This document shows, piece after piece, positions 58,303 through 64,000 of a DNA stretch of 64,000 bases; the stretch's first letter is position 1; every line of letters starts with the position of its first letter. The translations under genes and the position numbers were made by a program. The notes under the pieces were generated by a model, which saw nothing but the letters and a program-made list of their open reading frames with translations, had not been told where the DNA came from and did not search any database. Source of the stretch: Advenella mimigardefordensis DPN7 (GTDB lineage Bacteria; Pseudomonadota; Gammaproteobacteria; Burkholderiales; Burkholderiaceae_B); the NCBI RefSeq assembly GCF_000521505.1, contig NZ_CP003915.1, positions 3,162,001-3,226,000 of the forward strand. The letters run 5' to 3'.

Positions 58303-58385
58303 ATTTCCTATTCTCCGACAAACCGATGAGCACATCAACTCAAAACGGGAGTGTAAAAATATATAACAGAAATGCCTATTGCGGG

Positions 58386-59300
58386 TTACTCAGAACCGTC
58401 GAACACACCCTCCTTACGAAGCAGGTCGGACACCCAATGCTGAAAGATGCGAATGCGTGCAGGTACGTTACGCCGCCGTGCGTAAAGAAGTGTTAACGGC
58501 ATCGAAGGCGCACGAAATTGCGGCAATACTTCAACCAGCTCCGCCGAGTCAAGCAGATCGCGCACATCAAATGCCGGGATCTGGATCAGCCCCATGCCGG
58601 CGAGCGCAGCAGCCAGATAGCCTTCCACATTATTCACTGAAATCACACTTGTCATAGGCACCACTTCCAGTTTGCCATGAGCCACATATTCCCAGGCAGG
58701 CATGGCTGTCGGAAACCGCGAAGTATAGTTCACCACCTGATGCGCCCCCAACGCTTCTGGCGTTGCCGGTGTGCCCATGCGTGCAAGATAGGTCGGACTG
58801 GCGCACGTAATAATATCGATCTCACCGAGTTTTCTGCATATCAGATCGGAGTCGCTCAGTTCACCCACCCGTATGACACAGTCTATCCCTTCCGAAACCA
58901 GATCCACCATGCGGTCGGTCATGCTCACTTCCAGCTCAACATCAGGATGCATCGTGATCAATGAAGGTAAGGCTGGAATGATGATACGCCGACCAATCCG
59001 GCTGGGCATATCAATTCTGAGGCGACCTGTCATCTGCTGTGAGGTTGGATGAAACATCTGTTCGGATGCTTCAATGGCATCTACAATTTCTCGCGCAGTC
59101 TTGACGAACTGCGTCCCCTCAAAGGTAGGCGTCATGCGGCGTGTAGAGCGACGCAAAAGCTGAACACCCAGCCGATCCTCCAGTTCCTGGATCAGCGTAG
59201 AGACAGTTGAACGCGGCAAGCGGAGCGCCTCGGCCGCGCGTGTGAAATTGCCGCTTTTCATCACCTGGATGAACGCCTGCATCTGCCTGATCCTATCCAT
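58386..59300 (-). CDS. LysR family transcriptional regulator (divergent from SDR gene)
   Basis: A 304-residue LysR regulator of the CrgA/AaeR-like group. The head MQAFIQVMKSGNFTRAAEALRLPRSTVSTLIQELEDRLGVQLLRRSTRR is intact, followed by a substrate-binding domain with DVELEVSMTDRMVDLVSEGIDCVIRVG. It is transcribed away from a short-chain dehydrogenase gene, and the 130-base gap contains a palindrome of the LTTR type. The pair has the usual regulator/target layout. Confidence 0.93.
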   Translation of the reverse strand: MDRIRQMQAFIQVMKSGNFTRAAEALRLPRSTVSTLIQELEDRLGVQLLRRSTRRMTPTFEGTQFVKTAREIVDAIEASEQMFHPTSQQMTGRLRIDMPSRIGRRIIIPALPSLITMHPDVELEVSMTDRMVDLVSEGIDCVIRVGELSDSDLICRKLGEIDIITCASPTYLARMGTPATPEALGAHQVVNYTSRFPTAMPAWEYVAHGKLEVVPMTSVISVNNVEGYLAAALAGMGLIQIPAFDVRDLLDSAELVEVLPQFRAPSMPLTLLYARRRNVPARIRIFQHWVSDLLRKEGVFDGSE

Positions 59301-59323
59301 AAGTACTCTATTGTTCGTAAATA

Positions 59324-59340
59324 TTGACGTAAGACGTCAA
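59324..59340. promoter_or_regulatory. LTTR-type palindromic operator between LysR and SDR genes
   Basis: TTGACGT-AAG-ACGTCAA is a perfect 7-bp inverted repeat with the T-N11-A spacing favoured by LysR proteins, and is bracketed by ATTGTT (59309) and AACAAT (59338). It lies 24 bases from the lysR start and about 90 from the SDR start, so it could serve both. Confidence 0.7.
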
Positions 59341-59430
59341 CAATAACAGCTTTATTTGAGATTTGCGATCAATTAATCTGTATGGCAAACGTGGCAATAC
59401 GTCGCGTCCCACAACTCAGAGGAAAAAGCT

Positions 59431-60204
59431 ATGTCCCGCAATTCAATCGAAGGAAAAGTGGTTCTCATCGCAGGTGGCGCAAAAAACCTGGGCGGACTGC
59501 TTGCGCGCGAATTTGCGCAGCACGGCGCGAAAGCCGTAGCCATTCACTATCACGGCAGTCAGGCTAAAACAGATGCAGACCAGACGGTTGCCGCCATTGA
59601 GCAGGCTGGCGCCAAGGCCATTGCACTTCAGGCCGATCTGACCAGCGCCGCTGCCATGGAAAAACTGTTTGCCGACACCATTGCCGCAGTAGGACGGCCG
59701 GACATTGCCATTAACACAGTTGGCATGGTGCTGAAAAAACCGATAGCAGAAGTCACCGAGCAGGAATTTGATCAGTCCAGCGCAGTCAACGTAAAATCTG
59801 CTTTCTTCTTTCTTAAGGAAGCGGGTAAGGCTGTGAATGATAACGGCAAGATCTGCACACTGGTTACCTCCCTGCTGGGTGCGTATACGCCCTTTTATTC
59901 AGCCTATGAAGGACTGAAAGCCCCCGTTGAACACTTCACTCGTGCCGCTTCCAAAGAGTTTGGTGCGCGCGGCATTTCGGTTACCGCCATCGGCCCTGGC
60001 CCGATGGACACCCCCTTCTTCTATCCGGCTGAAGGCAAAGAGGCCGTGGAATATCACAAGACGGCGGCGGCATTGTCGCCCTTCTCCAAAACCGGCCTGA
60101 CAGATATTGAAGATATCGCGCCATGGGTTCGATTCATGGTCTCTGAGGGCTGGTGGATGACCGGTCAGACGATTCTGGTCAATGGTGGCTACACCACAAA
60201 ATAA
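59431..60204 (+). CDS. Short-chain dehydrogenase/reductase
   Basis: A 257-residue classical SDR. The nucleotide loop reads VLIAGGAKNLGG near residue 14, the Asp/Asn positions are QADLTSA and INTVG, the active-site Ser is in LVTSLLGAY near residue 147, and Tyr-Lys in YSAYEGLKA near 160. It closes with GWWMTGQTILVNGGYTTK. AGAGGAAAAAG precedes the ATG. The substrate is unknown; the leading GAKNLGG is slightly unusual for the TGxxxGxG loop. It is probably activated or repressed by the divergent LysR protein. Confidence 0.92.
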   Translation: MSRNSIEGKVVLIAGGAKNLGGLLAREFAQHGAKAVAIHYHGSQAKTDADQTVAAIEQAGAKAIALQADLTSAAAMEKLFADTIAAVGRPDIAINTVGMVLKKPIAEVTEQEFDQSSAVNVKSAFFFLKEAGKAVNDNGKICTLVTSLLGAYTPFYSAYEGLKAPVEHFTRAASKEFGARGISVTAIGPGPMDTPFFYPAEGKEAVEYHKTAAALSPFSKTGLTDIEDIAPWVRFMVSEGWWMTGQTILVNGGYTTK

Positions 60205-60383
60205 TGTGCAGCTGGTCTGCACTGCAACCACCTGAACAGTCGCCCAAAACAGGACATTGATCTGACTGCTGGCAACTGTTCAATTCCGCAGGAACGAGCG
60301 AGCTGTCCCGGTTTAAGCGGCTATGCAAAAACCATGATCAATGATTTAATAAACCTTCATTCATTTTCAGGGGAGAAAATATA

Positions 60384-60635
60384 GTGCATCAACGATCGTC
60401 AAGTAAAACCATCGCCGCAGCCAGTCTTGTGCTCGCCAGCCTGCTGAGCGGATGTCAGGCACTGGACGAAATGGAGGCAGATGAGTATCGCAAGGAATGC
60501 ACAACCCTGGGCATTCCGCCTGGCTCCCCTCAATTTGATCAATGTATGCTGCAACAGCAGGCACTCAATGAACAAGCAACCGAGAGTTCGCTGGACCGGA
60601 TGCAACGAAACGAAGCTGCCAGACACAGAAAATAG
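60384..60635 (+). CDS. Small lipoprotein of unknown function
   Basis: An 83-residue lipoprotein. The start is GTG at 60384 with AGGGGAG 7 bases ahead. A short basic N terminus and hydrophobic stretch lead to the lipobox LLSGC with the modified Cys at residue 24. The mature part has two further cysteines (ECTTLGIPPGS..FDQCM) that could form a disulfide, then a charged tail. The C-P-P-G-S-P-Q-F-D-Q-C spacing is reminiscent of small outer-membrane proteins, but I do not recognise a family. Confidence 0.75.
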   Translation: MHQRSSSKTIAAASLVLASLLSGCQALDEMEADEYRKECTTLGIPPGSPQFDQCMLQQQALNEQATESSLDRMQRNEAARHRK

Positions 60636-60877
60636 CCTGCTATCCGAAATATTTCATTTGTAATAATTAACGACAGATGATGCGTCCTCCGGACAGGTTA
60701 CCGGGGGACACGAGTTGATCATTCAAAAAAAGATTGATCTGGCCGGCGCGATAATGATTTGGCATCTGTATAGCGTCGCCTCACACCTTACCCATTACCG
60801 AGATAACGTACCGATTCCGCTGCTGGCGTCGCACGTACACCGACCACACTTACACCGACGGATCTGAATAAAGTTCG

Positions 60878-60907
60878 TTGACGACAATTAATGTTATGTT
60901 ATAACAT
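60878..60907 (+). promoter_or_regulatory. zinT: zinT promoter with overlapping Zur box
   Basis: ATGTTATGTTATAACAT at 60891-60907 matches the Zur palindrome (7-bp arms ATGTTAT/ATAACAT, 3-base centre). It overlaps the -10 (TATAAC, 60900-60905) of a promoter whose -35 is TTGACG at 60878-60883 with 16-base spacing. Zinc-loaded Zur would block this promoter. The zinT ATG is 41 bases downstream. Confidence 0.88.
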
Positions 60908-60947
60908 ACTAAATAATCATTCAACGCTAACCAGGATCGTGTCTCTC

Positions 60948-61625
60948 ATGAGTGTTACATCGAAATTAATCCAGATTGCCCTCTTTTCTTGCGCGCTGAC
61001 CGCGAGTGCCGGCGCTCAAACACATGATCATGACCACGCCCACGGTCATTCACATGATCACGCGCATGGCGCGGAAGACAATAAGAAAACGGCAGCAAAA
61101 GGCTATTTTGAGGATACCGATGTAAAGGATCGCAGCCTGTCCGATTGGGAAGGCGACTGGCAGTCCATCTACCCGCTCTTGCAAAACGGCTCACTCGATA
61201 GCGTAATGGCGCACAAGGCTGAGCAGAAAAAAGACAAGACCGCCGACGAATACAAACAGTATTACAAAGCCGGGTATAAAACCAATATTGATCGCATGGT
61301 CATCAAGGATGACACTTTCACCTTCCATCAAAACGGCAAAAGCTACAGCGCCCAATATAAATATGATGGCTACAAAATTCTGACATATGAAGCCGGCAAT
61401 CGGGGCGTGCGCTACCTGTTTACCAAGCAACAGGGCGAAGCGCAGGCACCAGGATTTATCCAGTTCAGTGATCACGTCATAGCTCCGAAAAAAGTCAGCC
61501 ACTTTCATATTTACTTCGGCAATGACGGACACGAGAAACTCAGCGAAGAATTACACAACTGGCCCACCTACTTCCCATCTTCGTGGAAATCCAAAACCAT
61601 TGTGCATGATCTGATGTTCCATTAA
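60948..61625 (+). CDS. zinT: Periplasmic zinc-binding protein ZinT
   Basis: A 225-residue periplasmic zinc-shuttle protein. A signal peptide ends at GAQ near residue 23; then comes a His/Asp-rich loop (HDHDHAHGHSHDHAHG, residues about 25-40) of zinc ligands, and the YodA/ZinT lipocalin-like fold starting GYFEDTDVKDRSLSDWEGDWQSIYPLL. Further zinc ligands are in KVSHFHIYFGNDGHEKL and the closing DLMFH. The ATG at 60948 is the first consistent with the signal peptide; a weak AGGA precedes it. In the family it collects zinc for the ZnuABC importer when Zn is scarce. A Zur box overlaps its promoter. Confidence 0.96.
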   Translation: MSVTSKLIQIALFSCALTASAGAQTHDHDHAHGHSHDHAHGAEDNKKTAAKGYFEDTDVKDRSLSDWEGDWQSIYPLLQNGSLDSVMAHKAEQKKDKTADEYKQYYKAGYKTNIDRMVIKDDTFTFHQNGKSYSAQYKYDGYKILTYEAGNRGVRYLFTKQQGEAQAPGFIQFSDHVIAPKKVSHFHIYFGNDGHEKLSEELHNWPTYFPSSWKSKTIVHDLMFH

Positions 61626-61712
61626 GACAGCAACGGCCCGCCCCGCCGCCCTACCCGGCCCTGGCGGGCGTCACTTTCCCTGTCGCTCTTCAGGCAGGTT
61701 TATCACACAAAA

Positions 61713-62156
61713 CTACGCGGCTTCCTTCCAGCCTGTCTTTGTGTCCTCAAAGACAAATTTTTCTTCCGGCGCTGAAGCATCCAGCTCAATGAGTTGCGTC
61801 AGGACATCGCAAACGGCTTCATTGCCATCGAGTTGCGCCAGATATATAAACTTGACGAGGCGCTGGATCGAAACTGGAATTCGGCCGCGGCGTTCCCACA
61901 GCAAAACCGTCTGTTCAGAAGCACCAACGATTAGTCCCAGACGCGCCTGAGACAGGCCTAACTCCTTTCTGAGAAAGCGCAGTTCATCACTGCTTAACTA
62001 CCCTTTGAGAGCCAAAGCGCGGCCAATAGCATGATGAAGCTGATCAGCATCAGATATAGAGACGGCTGGCTGACTGTGGATTACCCGCTCTGTATATCCA
62101 TTTGTAAGCCATACGTTACTTAGTCCGGACTCTGTGTAGTGATGCATATCATTCAT
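61713..62156 (-). pseudogene. HTH antitoxin gene interrupted by an in-frame amber codon
   Basis: The minus-strand frame from the ATG at 62156 encodes HYTESGLSNVWLTNGY, DADQLHHAIGRALALKG, then TAG (62000-61998), then without frame change LSSDELRFLRKELGLSQ and WERRGRIPVS up to a stop at 61713. The joined 147-codon product matches the type of antitoxin ending in an LxGxELRFLRKELGLSQ helix-turn-helix, where the position before the Leu is a variable residue. A single substitution made the TAG. The ATG lies 2 bases after the stop of the upstream toxin-like fragment. Restart at TTG codons could give the C-terminal part alone. Confidence 0.8.
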
Positions 62157-62157
62157 C

Positions 62158-62349
62158 CTAAAAAACGGTAATAACCGCTAAATAACCGCCGTTTTCTTCA
62201 CGCTCAAGGGCGACTGCGACGTTAATTTGATCCGCCGCAAGGCCTGTTAAACGGTAGAAAGTCCTAGAGAAGCCAGATAATTCCGATAAAAAAAACCATG
62301 ACTCCGTTATCCTGCTTGGGTACACACTAAGCCACTTCAATGTTACCAT
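62158..62349 (-). pseudogene. Toxin-like remnant upstream of the broken antitoxin
   Basis: A 63-codon frame ending LEREENGGYLAVITVF, two bases before the antitoxin start; this is how toxin genes precede this class of antitoxin. The GLAADQINVAVALERE segment is consistent with the last part of a small toxin, but the first half is absent and I cannot name the family. The frame overlaps the divergent gene starting at 62340/62382, which has replaced whatever lay upstream. Confidence 0.45.
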
Positions 62350-62381
62350 CAGTAATATTTAGACGCATTCTAGAAAATATC

Positions 62382-62807
62382 ATGGTACAAGATATAATAC
62401 CGGCCACGATACTGCACCAACAGGCAGAGGAAATCACTCGACTCATCAGATATGGAACGCCATATCTACGAAAAGATAGTTTTGAATATCGCCACTTATG
62501 GCGGGACGCTGATCCTTTACATATTGTGGAAATTCTCGATGCAACTAACACCACCGACGCGGTGATAACCAGGCTTCTTGATTGCGCCGGCAAAGTGCTG
62601 CGCAATCACAGGCTAATGCCGATCGGATCCAATGAACAAAGTTTCACGATTGACAGCTTAGGAAAATGCGTACATTTCGAGCTCGCCGTTACCGCACCCG
62701 TCAAGGAAGTTTGCCGCATGAATTTCGAACTAGCGGATATGGTCGCTCGTGATATTGAAAAAATTCCGGATGGATTCCACGTTAGTTTTAAGTGGGCCGG
62801 ACAATGA
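62382..62807 (+). CDS. Hypothetical protein, partner of the HEPN gene
   Basis: A 141-residue protein of unknown family (start ATG 62382; a longer start at 62340 is possible, neither with a clear Shine-Dalgarno). It has no signal peptide or membrane segment. Features seen: RYGTPYLRKDSFEYRHLWRDADPLHIVEILD near residue 22 and a C-terminal KIPDGFHVSFKWAG. No nucleotidyltransferase motif (GSxxxG..DxD) is present, so it is not an MNT antitoxin. Its TGA overlaps the HEPN ATG by 4 bases. Two-gene overlap with a HEPN protein suggests an antitoxin or a co-factor role. Confidence 0.65.
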   Translation: MVQDIIPATILHQQAEEITRLIRYGTPYLRKDSFEYRHLWRDADPLHIVEILDATNTTDAVITRLLDCAGKVLRNHRLMPIGSNEQSFTIDSLGKCVHFELAVTAPVKEVCRMNFELADMVARDIEKIPDGFHVSFKWAGQ

Positions 62808-63178
62808 GTATTAACTATCGCGCGTTTGTAGACTACGCACGACAAAATCTCAAGGCAAGTCATAGTGAAATCAGTGTACGATGCGCGATCAGTCGTGCGT
62901 ACTACTCAGCCTATCATCACGCTTTTCAATTTCATGCATCACTACCATCGCCAGGATCTCCTTCCCCCGAGAATTACGGCCGACATGAGCTCTTAATCCA
63001 GCAACTGATAAATCCAACCGTTCCCTCACAATCGGACCGTTTAAAATCAAGGTCCCTGGGCTATATTCTGCGTATTTTAAAAGGCAGACGAATGAAAGCC
63101 GACTATCAGCTGGATTTAGACATCGCACCAAGCGAGGCACATCAAACAATCATAGAAACAGATCGCTTAATGTCGTAG
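62804..63178 (+). CDS. HEPN-like domain protein, candidate toxin
   Basis: A 124-residue all-alpha protein. Residues about 20-45 read RCAISRAYYSAYHHAFQF, the SRAYYSAY helix of HEPN domains, with R-x6-H (RAYYSAYH) resembling the Rx4-6H ribonuclease motif. The middle portion is disordered (LPSPGSPSPENYGRHE), followed by a second helix region with RSLGYILRILKGRRMKADYQLD. The ATG at 62804 overlaps the upstream gene (ATGA). In the family, HEPN proteins act as RNase toxins in toxin-antitoxin and abortive infection systems; catalytic activity here is inferred from the motif only. Confidence 0.75.
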   Translation: MSINYRAFVDYARQNLKASHSEISVRCAISRAYYSAYHHAFQFHASLPSPGSPSPENYGRHELLIQQLINPTVPSQSDRLKSRSLGYILRILKGRRMKADYQLDLDIAPSEAHQTIIETDRLMS

Positions 63179-63296
63179 TCAGAATGGGCATCCAATGCGA
63201 ACACAATTGATCGCGCTTTGGCTCGACATCATATACGGGTTACCGCTGCCAACAATTGCCAATAGACCAGCACGAGCCTGCCCCGCCCCGTTAAGC

Positions 63297-63506
63297 TCAG
63301 GCTTGGCGCTTCCTGTCGATCAAGGCTTGCAGCTCGTCCATTACTTGCTGATGCAACATACCCGGCCGATTATCTACCACTGCTTCATGCACTGCGGCTC
63401 GAGACCATTTATCATACGCTTCCGGATCATTGGCAAGTATGTCGGCCGCATCGGCCTTTAGCTTTTCATCTACGCGGATGTGTAACATGGATGTTTGAGC
63501 GGCCAT
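63297..63506 (-). CDS. RelB/DinJ-like antitoxin, apparently shortened
   Basis: A 69-residue protein (ATG at 63506, AGGAG 6-7 bases upstream). The N terminus MLHIRVDEKLKADAADILA is the ribbon-helix-helix start of RelB/DinJ proteins, but the second helix and linker of the family are missing. It goes directly to DPEAYDKWSRAAVHEAVVDNRPG and HQQVMDELQALIDRK, a toxin-binding tail found in many RelB-type antitoxins. An internal in-frame deletion of about 25-30 residues is the simplest explanation. No toxin gene follows in the about 110 bases before 63179. Confidence 0.7.
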   Translation of the reverse strand: MAAQTSMLHIRVDEKLKADAADILANDPEAYDKWSRAAVHEAVVDNRPGMLHQQVMDELQALIDRKRQA

Positions 63507-63953
63507 CGTCATTCTCCTGGCGTTGTATTTGTCATTATTATGTATTTCATGCGAGCCACATTCAAGAACCGAACACCAACAAGAGATACCGTTCTGAAAT
63601 TAAGAGTGAGAGTTTTGCTGCTTTTTCAACCATCAATTCGCGCACAGATAGCTTTTCTATCGTAAGCGCCAATGAATCCGATTTCCAGCTAAATTGTCGT
63701 GTACAGGCCAGTAGCTCAAAACGCGTAATGGACATAGGATTGCTGGACTGCCTGTATGCTATAAAAAGCACACACGTTCTTCAAATCTCAATAACCGCGC
63801 TATAAAATATTGATCATTCAACGCAATAAACGTGATAGGAATTACGACTACATGTGCAACATTTACATTCCGCTTCGCTCTATATTAGCCAATATTTGAG
63901 TGGTCTCGTCTGTACATTGTGTATGTTATTTTCCGTTAAACCGAGGTGAGAAG
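63507..63953. other. AT-rich intergenic region
   Basis: About 450 bases with no supported gene. Short open frames on both strands lack a ribosome-binding site and resemble no family. Base composition is lower in GC than the housekeeping part of the window, consistent with accessory DNA. Confidence 0.5.
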
Positions 63954-64000
63954 ATGCGTAAATCTCCTGAGACTATCGATCTTGTACCTGTTGGCAATGA
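63954..64000 (+). CDS. Start of an unidentified gene (cut by window edge)
   Basis: GAGGTGAG (63943-63950) lies 3 bases ahead of the ATG at 63954, and the frame opens MRKSPETIDLVPVGN before the edge. The 15 residues are too few to name a family. Confidence 0.5.
   Translation, partial: MRKSPETIDLVPVGN

Noticed and set aside
63179..63296. A RelE/ParE toxin after the RelB-like gene
   Set aside because: Neither strand gives a frame with toxin features in these 118 bases.
63562..63771. A 69-codon minus-strand frame in the AT-rich tail
   Set aside because: No ribosome-binding site, and the product resembles nothing I know; kept only as part of the intergenic description.

Overview
The window reads as the chromosome of a betaproteobacterium, Burkholderiales, most probably family Alcaligenaceae (Bordetella/Achromobacter/Advenella relatives). 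The signs are the gene order tkt-gap-pgk near fba-purC-purE, an orphan Bug (TctC) solute receptor, the queA-tgt-yajC-secD-secF and miaB-phoH-ybeY-corC-lnt blocks, and an imuA-imuB-dnaE2 mutagenesis cassette. The genus is an inference; no rRNA gene is present to settle it.

Layout. 1-1314: purE (cut by the window edge) and purC, minus strand. 1315-6100: an apparent insertion between purC and fba carrying a subtilisin-type autotransporter protease and an orphan XRE regulator; copies of one fba-terminator sequence lie at both borders. 6130-21802, minus strand: fba, a mogA-like gene, a nitrilase-family hydrolase, the pbpC/alpha-2-macroglobulin pair, and the pgk, gap, tkt block. 21904-28418: rsmE, a Nudix-fold protein with a degenerate Nudix box, a translationally coupled patatin lipase and barstar-like protein, a degenerate FAD-oxidase-like protein, an aminotransferase and a membrane-anchored lytic transglycosylase. 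28560-34003: ubiD, the yqjDEK-like stress membrane operon, upp and dacB. 34299-45981, plus strand: tRNA modification (queA, tgt, miaB), Sec accessory proteins (yajC, secD, secF), phoH, ybeY, corC and lnt. 46112-52115, minus strand: dnaE2-imuB-imuA behind a near-consensus LexA box. 52271-57089: a PepSY protein, a transglutaminase-like protein, and an uptake/catabolic operon (Bug receptor, LDH2-type dehydrogenase, a broken MBL hydrolase, a signal-less SBP_bac_3 protein) with a divergent LysR gene. 58097-61625: a tRNA-like element, a LysR/SDR divergent pair with a palindromic operator, a small lipoprotein, and zinT under a clear Zur box.

61626-64000 is an AT-richer accessory tail. It holds a decayed toxin-antitoxin pair whose antitoxin has an in-frame amber codon, a coupled two-gene unit (unknown protein plus HEPN-fold protein), and a RelB/DinJ-like antitoxin with an apparent internal deletion and no toxin. 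The HEPN unit is the best candidate here for an undescribed defence or toxin-antitoxin system.

How the genes work together. Most of the window is housekeeping: central carbon metabolism, purine synthesis, protein export, tRNA and rRNA maturation, lipoprotein acylation and cell-wall work. Envelope protection recurs (alpha-2-macroglobulin with PbpC, DacB, lytic transglycosylase, YqjDE). Four regulatory sites are directly legible: LexA, Zur, a LysR-type palindrome and an XRE autoregulatory palindrome.
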